Shown piece by piece: positions 33,518 through 43,369 of a stretch of DNA of 64,000 nt (the first letter of the stretch is position 1; every line of letters starts with the position of its first letter). The translations under genes were made by a program, and so were the position numbers. The notes below the pieces were generated by a model. It did not search any database, was not told the DNA's origin, and worked only from the letters and a program-made list of their open reading frames with translations. The DNA comes from Streptomyces sp. F63 (GTDB taxonomy: Bacteria > Actinomycetota > Actinomycetes > Streptomycetales > Streptomycetaceae): the NCBI RefSeq assembly GCF_018070345.1, contig NZ_JAGPXX010000005.1:62001-126000 (forward strand), read 5' to 3'.

Positions 33518-34608
33518 CTCGGGACGAGCCGGGACCATGCCTTGACCCACCGCTCACGGTTCGCGGCGATCTTCTCCGGATCCGGCGACGCGGGCTTCTC
33601 GATCGTCTCCCCGTACCGGGTGAACACCTCCGGCAGCTTGACGTCCGACCGCGCCGGGTGGACGAACATCTGCAGCGGCACGTCCTCCTGGAAGGTCTCG
33701 CTCAGCAGGAAGTCCAGGAGTTCCTTACCGCCCTCGGGGTTCTCCGCGCCGTCCAGCAGCCCGGCGAACTCGGTCTGCCGGAAGCAGGTGCCCTTCGCCA
33801 CCCCCGTCGGCCCCTCCTCGGGCAGCGGGTCCTGACCCAGCACCTCGGCGGGCGGGCTGGAGGCGTAGGAGACGACGAGGGGCTTGTCGCCCTTGCCCTT
33901 GCCGCCGCCGGAGCCGGAGAAGCGGTCGTTGTAGGCCTGCTCCCAGCCGTCCACCACCTCGACACCGTTGGCCTTGAGCTTCTTCCAGTAGTCCTGCCAG
34001 CCGTCGTCGCCGTACTCGGCCGCGGTGGCGAGGAGGAAGCCCAGCCCCGGTGAGGAGGTCGCCGCGTTCTCGGTCACCAGCAGGTCCTTGTAGGCGGGCT
34101 CGACCAGGTCGTCGAAGGTCTCCGGCGGCGCCAGCCGCTTCTTCTCGAACCAGCCGCGGTCGTAGTTGACGCAGACGTCGCCGTAGTCGACGGGCGTGAC
34201 CCGGTGCCCGCCCCGGTCGAGCCGGAGTTGCTCCGGGACCTTCTCCAGGCCCCTCGCCTCGTATGCCGCGAAGATCCCGTGGTCGAGGGCGCGGGAGAGC
34301 AGGGTGTTGTCGACGCCGAAGAGGACGTCGCCCTGCGGGTTGCCCTTGGACAGCACGGCCTGGTTGACGGTCGTGCCGGCGTCACCGCCGCGCAGGATCT
34401 TCACCTTGCGGCCGGTCTGCTCGGTGAACTCCTTCAGCACGTCGTCGGAGACGGCGAAGGAGTCGTGGGTGACGAGGGTGACGGCCGCCGGTTCGCCGCC
34501 GCCCTTCCCCGCCGTGTCACCGGAGTCACCGCAGGCGGCGAGCGAAGTGACGCCCAGCGCGGTGATGAGCAGCGCGGCGGCGGGCCGTCCGCGGAAGTGC
34601 GTGGTCAT
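33514..34608 (-). CDS. thiB: Thiamine-binding lipoprotein
   Basis: A 364-residue extracellular binding lipoprotein. The signal ends in a lipobox (LGVTSLAAC, Cys about residue 27). The mature part has ThiB family features: VTLVTHDSFAVSDDVLKEFT, GDVLFGVDNTLLSRAL, VTPVDYGDVCVNYDRGWF, VVSYASSPPAEVL and QMFVHPARSDVKLPEVF. First gene of the operon, 52 bases downstream of a TPP riboswitch. GGGGAGG lies about 9 bases before ATG 34608. It should deliver thiamine or thiamine phosphates to ThiPQ. Confidence 0.95.
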   Translation of the reverse strand: MTTHFRGRPAAALLITALGVTSLAACGDSGDTAGKGGGEPAAVTLVTHDSFAVSDDVLKEFTEQTGRKVKILRGGDAGTTVNQAVLSKGNPQGDVLFGVDNTLLSRALDHGIFAAYEARGLEKVPEQLRLDRGGHRVTPVDYGDVCVNYDRGWFEKKRLAPPETFDDLVEPAYKDLLVTENAATSSPGLGFLLATAAEYGDDGWQDYWKKLKANGVEVVDGWEQAYNDRFSGSGGGKGKGDKPLVVSYASSPPAEVLGQDPLPEEGPTGVAKGTCFRQTEFAGLLDGAENPEGGKELLDFLLSETFQEDVPLQMFVHPARSDVKLPEVFTRYGETIEKPASPDPEKIAANRERWVKAWSRLVPR

Positions 34609-34660
34609 GAGGTGGTGCCTCCCCTGAGCGGGCAGGGCACGACAGCTTGTCGAGTGGTGA

Positions 34661-34749
34661 CCGAACTCCCTACGCCGGTATGACCCGGTTCAGGTTCGAG
34701 GGTCTGCGGCTGCTGCCGCACTCTCAGCGCTGCGCGCTCCCCTGTCGGA
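34661..34749 (-). promoter_or_regulatory. TPP riboswitch (THI element)
   Basis: Read on the minus strand the region contains the THI-box landmarks in order: a 5' stem start CAGGGG, GCTGAGAGTG, a GC hairpin, ACCCTCGAACCTGA, then CCGGGTCATACCGG and GCGTAGGGAG closing the first stem. It lies directly before thiB, so thiamine pyrophosphate should repress uptake. No strong terminator stem separates it from thiB, so control is probably at ribosome access to GGGGAGG. Confidence 0.95.
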
Positions 34750-34772
34750 ATAGACGTTCGAAAACGACGATA

Positions 34773-35879
34773 TCAGCGCTCCGCGGCGGCCAGCTGACCG
34801 CATGCCCCGTCGATCTCCTGGCCGCGGGTGTCCCGGACGGTCACCGGCACCCGGTGCGCCTCCAGCGCGGCCACGAACGCCTTCTCGTCCTCGGGCCGCG
34901 ACGCCGTCCACTTCGAGCCGGGCGTCGGGTTCAGCGGGATGAGGTTGACGTGCACCCGGCGGCCCTTGAGCAGCCGGCCGAGCAGATCGCCCCGCCAGGC
35001 CTGGTCGTTGATGTCCCGGATCAGCGCGTACTCGACGGAGACCCGGCGTCCGGACTTCTCGGCGTACTCCCAGGCGGCGTCGAGCACTTCGCGCACCTTC
35101 CACCGGGTGTTGACCGGCACGAGGGTGTCGCGGAGTTCGTCGTCCGGGGCGTGCAGCGAGACCGCGAGCCGGCAGCTGAAGCCCTCGTCGGCGAAGCGCA
35201 GCATCGCCGGGACGAGACCGACGGTGGAGACGGTGATGCCGCGCTGCGACAGTCCCAGGCCGTCCGGTGCGGGGTCGGTGAGCCGCCGGATGGCGCCGAC
35301 GACGCGTCGGTAGTTGGCGAGCGGCTCGCCCATCCCCATGAAGACGATGTTCGACAGCCGGGCCGGCCCGCCGGGGATCTCCCCGTCCCGCAGCGCCCGC
35401 ATGCCGTCCACGATCTGGTGCACGATCTCGGCGGTGGACAGGTTGCGGTCGAGACCGGCCTGGCCGGTGGCGCAGAAGGGGCAGTTCATGCCGCAGCCGG
35501 CCTGCGAGGAGACACACATGGTGACCCGGTCCGGGTAGCGCATCAGGACGGACTCGACGAGCGTGCCGTCGAAGAGCCGCCACAGCGTCTTGCGGGTGGT
35601 GTCGTCGTCACAGCTGATGTGCCGTACGACGGTCATCAGGTCGGGCAGCAGTTCGGCCGCGAGCTTCTCGCGGGCGGCCGCGGGAATGTCCGTCCAGGCC
35701 GCCGGGTCGTCGGCGTACCGGGCGAAGTAGTGACGCGAGACCTGGCCGGCCCGGAACGGCTTCTCGCCGATCGCCGCCACGGCGTCGCGGCGCTCGGCGG
35801 GGCTGAGGTCGGCAAGATGCCGCGGCGGCTTCTTGGCCCCGCGCGGTGCGGCAAAGGTGAGTTCTCCGGGCTTAGGCAT
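34773..35879 (-). CDS. rlmN: Dual-specificity rRNA/tRNA m2A methyltransferase
   Basis: A 368-residue radical SAM methyltransferase that makes 2-methyladenosine at A2503 of 23S rRNA and A37 of some tRNAs. The radical SAM cluster motif CGMNCPFC follows [10 protein letters not shown], then GMGEPLANY (SAM binding), SVSLH-like [19 protein letters not shown], and the C-terminal methyl-carrying cysteine in DGACGQL. Length is usual. It is monocistronic on the minus strand, just upstream of the TPP-controlled operon but ending before the riboswitch. Confidence 0.97.
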   Translation of the reverse strand: MPKPGELTFAAPRGAKKPPRHLADLSPAERRDAVAAIGEKPFRAGQVSRHYFARYADDPAAWTDIPAAAREKLAAELLPDLMTVVRHISCDDDTTRKTLWRLFDGTLVESVLMRYPDRVTMCVSSQAGCGMNCPFCATGQAGLDRNLSTAEIVHQIVDGMRALRDGEIPGGPARLSNIVFMGMGEPLANYRRVVGAIRRLTDPAPDGLGLSQRGITVSTVGLVPAMLRFADEGFSCRLAVSLHAPDDELRDTLVPVNTRWKVREVLDAAWEYAEKSGRRVSVEYALIRDINDQAWRGDLLGRLLKGRRVHVNLIPLNPTPGSKWTASRPEDEKAFVAALEAHRVPVTVRDTRGQEIDGACGQLAAAER

Positions 35880-35929
35880 GATTCCCCCAGTGTCGCAGAC
35901 GCGACGGGGTGCCCCGGAGCCCCGCGGAC

Positions 35930-35963
35930 GAGGCCCCCGCCGGAGCGGTCCGGCGGGGGCCTC
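35930..35963. terminator. Very strong hairpin between cdsA and rlmN
   Basis: A perfect 15-base stem, GAGGCCCCCGCCGGA paired with TCCGGCGGGGGCCTC, loop GCGG. It lies 18 bases after the cdsA stop and would end the pyrH-frr-cdsA transcript before rlmN. Confidence 0.85.
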
Positions 35964-35981
35964 GCGTGCGCCGTGCCCCGG

Positions 35982-37064
35982 TCAGTCGCCGGAGCCGGTG
36001 AAGACCACCAGCAGCAGCCACGCCACCGGAGCCGTGGGCAGCAGGGAGTCCAGACGGTCCATGATCCCGCCGTGGCCGGGGAGCAGCGTGCCCATGTCCT
36101 TGATCCCGAGGTCGCGTTTGATCATGGACTCGCCGAGGTCGCCGAGCGTGGCACTGCCCGCGACCGCCAGCCCGAGCAGCAGGCCCTCCCACCAGCTGCC
36201 CCCGTCGATCAGGAACTCCATGCACAGCGCGCCGGCCACCATGGCGGAGCCAACGGCTCCGAGGAGCCCCTCCCGCGTCTTGCCGGGGCTGATACGCGGT
36301 GCGAGCTTGTGTGTGCCGAAGCGCCAGCCGACGGCGTAGGCGCCGGTGTCGCTGACGACGGTGAGCAGCAGGAAGACCAGCACCCACCGGGCGCCGTCGC
36401 CGGCGGCCAGCATCAGCGCCACGAAGGTGGCGAGGAACGGCACGTAGAAGGCGGCGAAGAGACCGGCGGTGACGTCACGGAGGTAGTCCCGCGGGTCGTC
36501 CGTCATCCGCCAGGCCAGGACCGCGAGCGCGGTGAGCGCCATGGCCACCCAGGCGCCCTCGGGGCCCCGCAGGTACCCGGCGACGACCATGGCCACACCG
36601 CCGGCCGCCAGCGGTACCAGCGGCGCGCGGATGCCCTTCTGCTCGCGCAGCCGGGACGTCAGCTCCCACAGGCCCACCACGACCGCGGCCACGATCACCG
36701 CGACGAAGACGTCCTTGACGAAGAACAGCGAGGCGAGGATCACCGCGCCGAGGCCGACCCCGACACCGATCGCGGCCCGCAGGTCGCGGCCGGCCCGTTT
36801 GCGCGGCGGCGTCGCCGGGGACGGATGGGCGCCGGCCGGCCCGTTCTCATGGACCGGGGGGCCGCTCGGCCGAGCGGCCCCCCGGTGGTGTCCGTCGCGG
36901 TCGTCCTGGTCGCCGCCTGCGGGGGGCACGATGGGCATGGGCCGAGTCTGCGCCGTGTCGTCCGCCCCGTGCGGGGGACCCGCCGCAGGAGGCCGCGCGG
37001 GCCCCTGACCGGGCGGCCCTCCGTAGCCGGCGTGCGGCGGGGCGCCCCGGGAAGAGTCGTTCAT
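35982..37064 (-). CDS. cdsA: Phosphatidate cytidylyltransferase
   Basis: A 360-residue integral membrane enzyme making CDP-diacylglycerol from phosphatidate and CTP for phospholipid synthesis. A long Pro/Gly/His-rich cytoplasmic N-terminus of about 110 residues, usual in Streptomyces, precedes about eight helices. The signature is at the C-terminus: SATLGDLGESMIKRDLGIKD followed by LLPGHGGIMDRLDS. The start ATG overlaps the frr stop (TGATG). It is the last gene of the frr-cdsA pair. Confidence 0.96.
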   Translation of the reverse strand: MNDSSRGAPPHAGYGGPPGQGPARPPAAGPPHGADDTAQTRPMPIVPPAGGDQDDRDGHHRGAARPSGPPVHENGPAGAHPSPATPPRKRAGRDLRAAIGVGVGLGAVILASLFFVKDVFVAVIVAAVVVGLWELTSRLREQKGIRAPLVPLAAGGVAMVVAGYLRGPEGAWVAMALTALAVLAWRMTDDPRDYLRDVTAGLFAAFYVPFLATFVALMLAAGDGARWVLVFLLLTVVSDTGAYAVGWRFGTHKLAPRISPGKTREGLLGAVGSAMVAGALCMEFLIDGGSWWEGLLLGLAVAGSATLGDLGESMIKRDLGIKDMGTLLPGHGGIMDRLDSLLPTAPVAWLLLVVFTGSGD

Positions 37065-37624
37065 CAGACCTCGAGCAGCTCGGCTTCCTTGTGCTTGAGC
37101 AGCTCGTCCACCTGCGCCACGTACTTCGCGGTGGTGTCGTCGAGCTCCTTCTCGGCGCGGCGGCCCTCGTCCTCGCCGACCTCACCGTCCTTGATGAACT
37201 TGTCGATGGTCTCCTTGGCCTTGCGCCGGACGCTGCGGATCGAGATCTTCGCATCCTCGGCCTTGTGCTTGGCGACCTTGATGTACTCCTTGCGGCGCTC
37301 CTGCGTCAGCTCGGGGAACACCACGCGGATGATGCTGCCGTCGTTGCTCGGGTTGACCCCGAGGTCGGAGTCGCGGATCGCCTGTTCGATGTTGCGCAGC
37401 GCGCTCTTGTCGAACGGGGTCACCACGGCCATCCGCGGCTCCGGGACGGAGAACGACGCCAGCTGGTTGATCGGCGTCATCGCCCCGTAGTAGTCCGCCA
37501 CGATCTTGTTGAACATCGCCGGGTGCGCACGGCCGGTGCGGATCGCGGCGAAGTCCTCCTTGGCGACCACGACGGCCTTCTCCATCTTCTCCTCGGCTTC
37601 GAGGAGGGTCTCTTCGATCACCAC
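37064..37624 (-). CDS. frr: Ribosome recycling factor
   Basis: A 186-residue RRF that splits post-termination ribosomes with EF-G. Full family length. Recognisable regions include [67 protein letters not shown] and the long helices with [11 protein letters not shown]. It follows pyrH by 112 bases and overlaps cdsA. Confidence 0.98.
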   Translation of the reverse strand: MVIEETLLEAEEKMEKAVVVAKEDFAAIRTGRAHPAMFNKIVADYYGAMTPINQLASFSVPEPRMAVVTPFDKSALRNIEQAIRDSDLGVNPSNDGSIIRVVFPELTQERRKEYIKVAKHKAEDAKISIRSVRRKAKETIDKFIKDGEVGEDEGRRAEKELDDTTAKYVAQVDELLKHKEAELLEV

Positions 37625-37736
37625 TTGCTCCTGGTGTTATCAGTAAGCAGAGCCTCGCCCCTGCGCGCGTCTACTCCTGCACGGTGTCCGACCGGCAGGC
37701 TGTTGTCCATCCCCGTATCGGGCCGGATCCCCCGGG

Positions 37737-38504
37737 TCAGGCCCTGGTCCCTTGGTCGCTCACCAGCGTGCCGATCTTCTCACCCTTCACCGCGCGCGCG
37801 ATATTGCCCTCGGCGAGAAGTTCGAAGACGAGAATCGGCAGCTTGTTGTCCATGCACAGGGTGATGGCCGTGGCGTCCGCGACCTTGAGGCCGCGGGTGA
37901 TCACCTCGCTGTACTCGAGGGCGTCGAACTTCACCGCGTCGGGGTTCTTCCGCGGATCCGAGTCGTAGACCCCGTCGACGCCGTTCTTGCCCATCAGCAG
38001 CGCCTGCGCGTGGATTTCCAGCGCGCGCTGGGCGGCGGTGGTGTCGGTGGAGAAGTACGGCATCCCCATGCCGGCGCCGAAGATGACGACGCGCCCCTTC
38101 TCCAGGTGCCGCACGGCCCGGAGGGGGATGTACGGCTCCGCGACCTGGCCCATCGTGATGGCGGTCTGGACGCGGGAGTCTATTCCCTCCTTCTCCAGGA
38201 AGTCCTGGAGCGCGAGGCAGTTCATGACCGTGCCCAGCATGCCCATGTAGTCGGAGCGGGCCCGGTCCATGCCGCGCTGCTGGAGTTCCGCGCCCCGGAA
38301 GAAGTTGCCGCCGCCGATGACGACGGCGATCTCGGCGCCGTCCCGGACGACGGCGGCGATCTCCCGGGCCATCTTGTGCACGACGTCCGGGTCGACGCCG
38401 AGGCCGCCCCCGCCGGCGAAGGCCTCGCCGGACAGCTTCAGCAGAAACCGGCCCCGCTGGGGGCCGTGATCGGGTTTACCGGCCTTGTCGGCGTCCTGAT
38501 TCAT
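37737..38504 (-). CDS. pyrH: UMP kinase
   Basis: A 255-residue hexameric bacterial UMP kinase of the amino acid kinase fold, making UDP. Motifs: [67 protein letters not shown] and [23 protein letters not shown] 38504 has GAGGAG 6 bases upstream; upstream in-frame codons are not conserved. Located downstream of tsf behind a terminator-like hairpin. Confidence 0.97.
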   Translation of the reverse strand: MNQDADKAGKPDHGPQRGRFLLKLSGEAFAGGGGLGVDPDVVHKMAREIAAVVRDGAEIAVVIGGGNFFRGAELQQRGMDRARSDYMGMLGTVMNCLALQDFLEKEGIDSRVQTAITMGQVAEPYIPLRAVRHLEKGRVVIFGAGMGMPYFSTDTTAAQRALEIHAQALLMGKNGVDGVYDSDPRKNPDAVKFDALEYSEVITRGLKVADATAITLCMDNKLPILVFELLAEGNIARAVKGEKIGTLVSDQGTRA

Positions 38505-38532
38505 GGAGATCTCCTCGTGCACAGACGAAGAA

Positions 38533-38578
38533 GGCCACTGCCGTGCGGGGTCTGCTCGATCCCTCTGCGGCAATGGCC
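38533..38578 (-). terminator. Terminator-like hairpin between tsf and pyrH
   Basis: GGCCATTGCCG pairs with CGGCAGTGGCC (one mismatch) when read on the minus strand, followed by TTCTTCGTCTG, a T-rich run rare in this genome. Probably a partial terminator between tsf and pyrH. Confidence 0.6.
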
Positions 38579-38670
38579 TCCTCGTCACCTCTGCGGCCGT
38601 CCGGCGCGCGGTCGGCCGGCTGCCCCCGACCTTAGCGGCGGCGGGCGCTTTCCGCTGTCGCTGTCCGGAC

Positions 38671-39507
38671 TCAGGCGCCGACGCGGATGCGGGCGAAGCG
38701 CTTCAGCGTGACACCGGCCTCGTCCAGGACCTTCTGGACGGTCTTCTTGTTGTCCTTGGCGAACGCCTGGTCGAGAAGGCAGTTCTCCTTGAAGAAGCCG
38801 TTGACGCGGCCCTCGACGATCTTCGGCAGGGCGCCCTCCGGCTTGCCCTCCTCGCGGGCGGTGGCCTCGGCGACGCGACGCTCGTTCTCGACCGTCTCGG
38901 CCGGGATCTGGTCACGGGAGAGGTACTTCGGACCGAACGCGGCGATGTGCTGCGCGATGTCCTTGGCGACCTCGGCGTTCTCCTGGTCGAGTTCGACGAG
39001 CACGCCCACCTGCGGCGGGAGGTCCGGGCTGGTGCGGTGCATGTACGTGGCGACGAAGCCGCCGGCGAACTGCGCGAACCGGTCCAGAACGATCTTCTCA
39101 CCGAGGGTGGCGTTGGCCTCGTCCACATACGCCTGGACGGTCTTGCCGGACTCGATCTCGGAGGCCAGCAGCGCCTCCAGGTCGGCGGGGGAGGTCTTGG
39201 CGACGTGCGCGGCCAGCGCGTCGGCGACGGCGAGGAACTTGTCGCCCTTGGCGACGAAGTCGGTCTCGCACTTCAGCTCCAGCAGAACGCCGGACTTGCT
39301 GTCGTCCGCGATGAGGGAGACGACGGCGCCGTTCTCGGCGCTGCGGCCCTCGCGCTTGGCCACGCCCTTCTGGCCCTTGACGCGCAGGATCTCGACGGCC
39401 TTGTCGACGTTGCCCTCGGCCTCGTCCAGCGCCTTCTTGCAGTCCATCATGCCGGCGCCGGTGAGCTCGCGGAGCTTCTTGACGTCAGCGGCGGTGAAGT
39501 TCGCCAT
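38671..39507 (-). CDS. tsf: Elongation factor Ts
   Basis: A 278-residue nucleotide exchange factor for EF-Tu. The N-terminal UBA-like domain is clear ([25 protein letters not shown]), then [33 protein letters not shown] and later [14 protein letters not shown]. Length is typical of actinomycetes. Downstream of rpsB in the standard operon, separated by a strong hairpin. A GAAGCGCTTC near its 3' end is coding and not an operator. Confidence 0.98.
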   Translation of the reverse strand: MANFTAADVKKLRELTGAGMMDCKKALDEAEGNVDKAVEILRVKGQKGVAKREGRSAENGAVVSLIADDSKSGVLLELKCETDFVAKGDKFLAVADALAAHVAKTSPADLEALLASEIESGKTVQAYVDEANATLGEKIVLDRFAQFAGGFVATYMHRTSPDLPPQVGVLVELDQENAEVAKDIAQHIAAFGPKYLSRDQIPAETVENERRVAEATAREEGKPEGALPKIVEGRVNGFFKENCLLDQAFAKDNKKTVQKVLDEAGVTLKRFARIRVGA

Positions 39508-39554
39508 GGTCTGTCAATCTCTTCTCGAAAGTCGATCGATCGGATCTACGGGTG

Positions 39555-39582
39555 GACGGCGGGGGCACCGGCCCCCGCCGTC
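39555..39582 (-). terminator. Strong intercistronic hairpin between rpsB and tsf
   Basis: A perfect 12-base stem GACGGCGGGGGC / GCCCCCGCCGTC with loop ACCG, 20 bases after rpsB. It probably attenuates tsf relative to rpsB or stabilises the rpsB message. Confidence 0.8.
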
Positions 39583-39601
39583 GTCAGCCGTGACGCTGGG
39601 G

Positions 39602-40504
39602 TCAGGCCTTCTCGGCGTCCGCGGCGGGAACCTCGGCCGCGGGGGCCTCGGCGGCGGGGGCCTCGGCGGCGGGGGCCTCGGCCGGCTTCTCGGCCTCGGC
39701 GGCGGCCGGCTGCTCGGCGGCCTTCTTGTCGCCGCCCTCCAGGAGGTCGCGCTCCCACTCGGCCAGCGGCTCGCCGGCCTTCTCGCCCGGCTTCTGGTCG
39801 CCGGTGGCCGCGCCGGAGCGTGCGATGAGGCCCTCGGCGGCGGCGTCGGCGATCACGCGGGTGAGCAGGGTGACGGAGCGGATCGCGTCGTCGTTGCCCG
39901 GGATCTTGTAGTCGACCTCGTCCGGGTCGCAGTTGGTGTCGAGGATCGCGACCACCGGGATGTTGAGCTTGCGCGCCTCACCAACGGCGATGTGCTCCTT
40001 CTTGGTGTCCACGATCCAGACGGCGCTGGGCACCTTCTGCATCTCGCGGATACCGCCGAGGGTCTTCTCCAGCTTCGCCTTCTCGCGGGAGAGGACGAGC
40101 AGCTCCTTCTTGGTGAGGCCGGAGGCGGCCACGTCCTCGAAGTCGATCTGCTCGAGCTCCTTGAGGCGCTGCAGACGCTTGTAGACGGTCGAGAAGTTGG
40201 TCAGCATGCCGCCCAGCCAGCGCTGGTTGACGTAGGGCATGCCGACACGGGTCGCCTGCTCCGCGATGGCTTCCTGCGCCTGCTTCTTGGTGCCGACGAA
40301 CATGATGGAACCGCCGTGCGCGACGGTCTCCTTGACGAACTCGTAGGCGCGGTCGATGTACGACAGCGACTGGAGCAGGTCGATGATGTAGATGCCGTTG
40401 CGCTCCGTGAAGATGAAACGCTTCATCTTCGGGTTCCAACGGCGGGTCTGGTGCCCGAAGTGGACGCCGCTCTCCAGCAGCTCCCGCATCGTGACGACGG
40501 CCAT
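39602..40504 (-). CDS. rpsB: 30S ribosomal protein S2
   Basis: A 300-residue S2. Core motifs: [51 protein letters not shown], and [35 protein letters not shown]. The tail beyond about residue 245 is an Ala/Glu/Pro-rich extension common in actinomycetes and built partly from a short repeat. AAGGAG lies 7 bases before ATG 40504. Confidence 0.98.
   Translation of the reverse strand: MAVVTMRELLESGVHFGHQTRRWNPKMKRFIFTERNGIYIIDLLQSLSYIDRAYEFVKETVAHGGSIMFVGTKKQAQEAIAEQATRVGMPYVNQRWLGGMLTNFSTVYKRLQRLKELEQIDFEDVAASGLTKKELLVLSREKAKLEKTLGGIREMQKVPSAVWIVDTKKEHIAVGEARKLNIPVVAILDTNCDPDEVDYKIPGNDDAIRSVTLLTRVIADAAAEGLIARSGAATGDQKPGEKAGEPLAEWERDLLEGGDKKAAEQPAAAEAEKPAEAPAAEAPAAEAPAAEVPAADAEKA
39641..39680 (-). 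repeat. 15-base repeats in the rpsB tail
   Basis: The 15-base unit GGGGGCCTCGGCGGC occurs twice exactly and a third time in part, encoding repeats of Ala-Pro-Ala-Ala-Glu at the C-terminus of S2. Confidence 0.8.
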
Positions 40505-40853
40505 GGCCGTACTCCTTGACATTCTCGGTTCCACCGCGGCCGGGCGGCCGCCGTGCCTGACGCCCCGGCGCGCCGTGCCGCGGAAGGCATCTTCCGAGGA
40601 CCGAGGGACGCGGCCACCGCGCTGCCTGAGAGGTCTGACGCGACGGTGGCGGGGCGTGCGAAGTCGATCCGGTCACCCGGATCGCCACCAGAAGTGTACG
40701 GGACGGCCGCACCCCCGGACGACACGGACAGGAGCGTCCGGGAGACATGACGCGGGCTCCGGATCCGGCGCCGGGTTGTCCACAACCGGCCGGTAATCCA
40801 CAGGTTGAGTCCAAGATCCCCGCGAGGACCGGACGGTGCGGGACGGTCGCCTC
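40505..40853. other. Divergent region between rpsB and the M23 gene
   Basis: 349 bases without a gene. On the rpsB side there are two small hairpins: GCGGCC/GGCCGC at 40536-40551 just upstream of the rpsB ribosome binding site, and CGGAAG-GCAT-CTTCCG at 40581-40596. They are candidates for an S2 leader structure, but I do not recognise a known autoregulatory fold. The far end carries the bipartite element at 40776-40802. Confidence 0.5.
40776..40802 (+). promoter_or_regulatory. Bipartite element with perfect DnaA box, copy 1
   Basis: TTGTCCACA (40776-40784) is the preferred Streptomyces DnaA box as I recall it, and TAATCCACA (40794-40802) is a second, weaker box 18 bases on. The parts TCCACAACCGGC and GTAATCCAC recur with identical spacing upstream of yraN (46757-46779, minus). 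It lies 52 bases before the M23 gene. Confidence 0.6.
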
Positions 40854-41720
40854 ATGGGGACGGACGAAGCAGCGGAACGGGCAGGGCTGGGCCCTCGGTA
40901 CGGGCGGCGGGTCGGGCGGGTCGGGCGGGAAGGGCGGTCCGGGGCGCGGGCCCGGAGCCCGGCCCGGAGCGGAACCGCGGCCCGCGGCCGCCGGGTCCGC
41001 CGCGGGCCGGTGACCGCCGTATGCGCGCTGCTGGCGGTGTGGCTGCTCCTGTCCCGGCCGCCCGGATCCGGGCCCGGCGGTGGCGCGGCCTCCTCCTCAC
41101 CGTCCCTCGTCGCCGGGGCGGAAGGCCCGGGAGGCGGCACCGCCCCGGGCTCCCCGGACATCCGCCGGCCGCGCCCGGACGGCGGCGGAGCGGATCCGCG
41201 AACGGGGCCGCGGACGGCGCGGGGCACGCCCCGCGGGCACCGCGCCTGGCCGGTCGGCGGACCCGCCGGCCGGAGCCGCGCCGCCGGCCGGCGGCCGGAG
41301 GTCCTGCGCGGCTGGCAGCCGCCGCCCTCCCGGTACGCGGCCGGCCACCGCGGTGTGGACCTGGCCTCCCGTGCGGGCCGGACCGTACGCTCCGCAGCGC
41401 CGGGCCGGGTCTCCTTCGCGGGTGTCGTCGCGGGCCGCGGCGTGGTGTCGATCGAACTGGACGGTACGGGGCAGCCCCCGCTCCGCATCACCTACCAGCC
41501 GGTGACGGCCGAGGTGGAGAAAGGGGACCGGGTGGCCGCGGGGCAACCGGTCGGTGTGCTGGCCCCGGGGCCGTTCCACTGCCGGACCGCCTGTCTCCAC
41601 TGGGGCCTGCTGCGCGGGGAGGAGTATCTGGATCCGCTGTCGCTGCTCCCCGCCTGGATACTGCGCGGCGCCCCGTCCCGATTGCTGCCGGTCTTCGGCG
41701 TACCGGAACCCCGGGCGTGA
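40854..41720 (+). CDS. M23-like peptidase domain protein, membrane anchored
   Basis: About 288 residues. A basic N-terminus and one hydrophobic segment (VTAVCALLAVWLLLS) are followed by a long Gly/Pro/Arg-rich linker and a C-terminal LytM/M23 domain: YAAGHRGVDLASRAGRTVRS, GRVSFAGVVAGRGVVSIEL, EKGDRVAAGQPVGVLAPGP, and CLHWGLLRGEEYLDPLSLLP. The His-x-x-x-Asp of the first metal motif and the HWG of the last are present, while the usual second His of HxH reads LHW, so activity is uncertain. It may remodel peptidoglycan or act as a scaffold. The start is doubtful: ATG 40854, GTG 40836 and GTG 41009 are all in frame. Confidence 0.8.
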   Translation: MGTDEAAERAGLGPRYGRRVGRVGREGRSGARARSPARSGTAARGRRVRRGPVTAVCALLAVWLLLSRPPGSGPGGGAASSSPSLVAGAEGPGGGTAPGSPDIRRPRPDGGGADPRTGPRTARGTPRGHRAWPVGGPAGRSRAAGRRPEVLRGWQPPPSRYAAGHRGVDLASRAGRTVRSAAPGRVSFAGVVAGRGVVSIELDGTGQPPLRITYQPVTAEVEKGDRVAAGQPVGVLAPGPFHCRTACLHWGLLRGEEYLDPLSLLPAWILRGAPSRLLPVFGVPEPRA

Positions 41721-41754
41721 ACGCCGGCCGCCGGCGCCCGTCCGGAAGGGGCCC

Positions 41755-41774
41755 GGCCCGCCCCGGCGCGGGCC
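41755..41774. terminator. Hairpin between M23 and TetR genes
   Basis: GGCCCGC pairs with GCGGGCC, loop of 6 bases, between convergent genes. A modest 7-base stem. Confidence 0.45.
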
Positions 41775-41804
41775 GCGTCCGGGCGGAGTGGCCGCAGTGC
41801 GGCA

Positions 41805-42389
41805 TCAGCCGCCGCGGACCCCGCGCAACGCCATGGCCACCGCTGCTTCGGCGACCTCCTCCGGGCTCTCCGCCACCGCGAGTTCGGCCCGGCGGACGGC
41901 CGCATCCACCACTCCCTGGAGGAGCACGGCCGCGAGCCGCGGCTGCCGGTGCCCGAGCCGGCCGAGGGTCTCGACGACGAGTGCGATCAGTCCGCCGTGG
42001 GCGGCACGGATCCTCTCCCGCGCCCCGGCATCCAGCTCACCGGCGGAGATGGCCACCACCGCACGGTGGCGCCGGTCCCCGGCGAGCGCCAGCTGCCGCC
42101 GCACATAGGCTTCGATCTTCTCCTCGGGCGTGGCGGCCGCCGCCATGGCCGCTTCGACCTCCCCCGCCCACACCGGGAAGTCGACGGCGCAGAGCTCCTC
42201 GACGACGGCCGCTCTGGAGCGGAAGTACTCATAGACGGAGGAGCGCGCCAGCCCGGTGCGCTCGGCGAGGGCGGGGAAGGTCAGCGCCTCCGTTCCGCCC
42301 TCGGACAACAGGGATCGGGCGGCGTCCAGCAGGGCGCCGCGCTGCATGGTCCGGTGCTCGGCCACGGAGGCCGCTCGAATCCTGGGCAC
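41805..42389 (-). CDS. TetR-family regulator
   Basis: A 194-residue TetR repressor. N-terminal helix-turn-helix: RGALLDAARSLLSEGGTEALTFPALAERTGLARSSVYEYFRSRAAVVEEL. The C-terminal ligand-binding helices are poorly conserved and the ligand is unknown. It starts 68 bases after the end of whiG on the same strand and may be co-transcribed with it. The ribosome binding site before GTG 42389 is weak. Confidence 0.93.
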   Translation of the reverse strand: MPRIRAASVAEHRTMQRGALLDAARSLLSEGGTEALTFPALAERTGLARSSVYEYFRSRAAVVEELCAVDFPVWAGEVEAAMAAAATPEEKIEAYVRRQLALAGDRRHRAVVAISAGELDAGARERIRAAHGGLIALVVETLGRLGHRQPRLAAVLLQGVVDAAVRRAELAVAESPEEVAEAAVAMALRGVRGG

Positions 42390-42457
42390 CCGTCCACTCT
42401 ACGGAGGAGCCGCCGTCCGCGGCGAGCGGCCGGGGAGAAAGGACCGGCGGAGGGGGC

Positions 42458-43294
42458 TCAGCGCCCGACGTCCGCCAGTTTGGCCCGCAGTTGGAGCACG
42501 GACTTGGTGTGGATCTGGCTCACCCGGCTCTCGGTGACCCCGAGGACCTGCCCGATCTCGGCGAGAGTCAGCCCTTCGTAGTAGTAGAGGGTGACCACGG
42601 TTTTCTCCCGCTCCGGAAGGGTGTTGATGGCCCGGGCCAGCAGTCTCCGCAACTCGCGGTCCTCGGCGACCTCCTCGGGGTCGTCCGCCGCGGTGTCCTC
42701 CAGTTTGTCCATCAGGCTGAGCCGGTCGCCCCCCTCGCCACCGGCGTGCAGCAGCTCTTCCAGAGCCACCACGTTGGCCAGGGAGAGCTGGCTGAAGACC
42801 TGGTGCAGCTCCTCCAGGGCGATCCCCATCTCCTCGGCGACCTCGGCCTCCGTGGGAGTGCGCCGCAGGGACGCCTCCAGCGTGGCGTAGGCCCGCTCGA
42901 CGGCTCGGGCCTTCTGGCGCACCGAGCGGGGGATCCAGTCCAGCGCCCGCAGCTCGTCGATCATCGCCCCGCGGATCCGGGTGATGGCATAGGTCTCGAA
43001 CTTGATGGACCGCTCGGGGTCGAACTTCTCGATGGCGTCGATGAGGCCGAAGACGCCGGAGGACACGAAGTCGGCTTGGTCGACGTTGGGCGGCAGGCCC
43101 ACGCTCACCCGCCCGGCCACGTACTTCACCAGGGGTGAATAGTGCAGGATCAGCTGTTCCCGCAGCCGGCTGTCGGCCGTTTCCTTGTACGCCCGCCAGA
43201 GCTCGTCGAGCGACGAGGGGGCGGCGGGGCGCACGCTGCCGCGGGCGGCGGGTGGCGCTGCCGCGCGGTCAGACCCGGAGGTGTGCTGGGGCAT
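42458..43294 (-). CDS. whiG: Sporulation sigma factor WhiG (FliA class)
   Basis: A 278-residue sigma factor of the motility/sporulation class that starts aerial hypha to spore development in Streptomyces. Region 2: [69 protein letters not shown]. Region 3: [25 protein letters not shown]. Region 4: [41 protein letters not shown]. Length and sequence fit WhiG closely, and it lies between dprA and rpsB as in other streptomycetes. In S. coelicolor whiG is a BldD target. Confidence 0.96.
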   Translation of the reverse strand: MPQHTSGSDRAAAPPAARGSVRPAAPSSLDELWRAYKETADSRLREQLILHYSPLVKYVAGRVSVGLPPNVDQADFVSSGVFGLIDAIEKFDPERSIKFETYAITRIRGAMIDELRALDWIPRSVRQKARAVERAYATLEASLRRTPTEAEVAEEMGIALEELHQVFSQLSLANVVALEELLHAGGEGGDRLSLMDKLEDTAADDPEEVAEDRELRRLLARAINTLPEREKTVVTLYYYEGLTLAEIGQVLGVTESRVSQIHTKSVLQLRAKLADVGR

Positions 43295-43354
43295 TCGTCG
43301 CCTTGAGCCGTTCTGCCGTCAGGGTGAAATCGTCGGTCGGGAGCCAGGACGTGC

Positions 43355-43369
43355 GTAAGCGTAACGTGA
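43355..43369. promoter_or_regulatory. GTNA repeat upstream of whiG
   Basis: GTAA-gc-GTAA-c-GTGA, three GTNA (TNAC on the other strand) units in 15 bases, 61 bases before whiG. BldD sites contain TNAC and GTNA half-sites, but the spacing here does not match the consensus I recall. Confidence 0.25.

Noticed and set aside
38694..38703. GAAGCGCTTC matching the LacI operator core
   Set aside because: It lies inside the 3' coding part of tsf, far from any locus promoter, and the flanks do not extend the palindrome to 14 bases.
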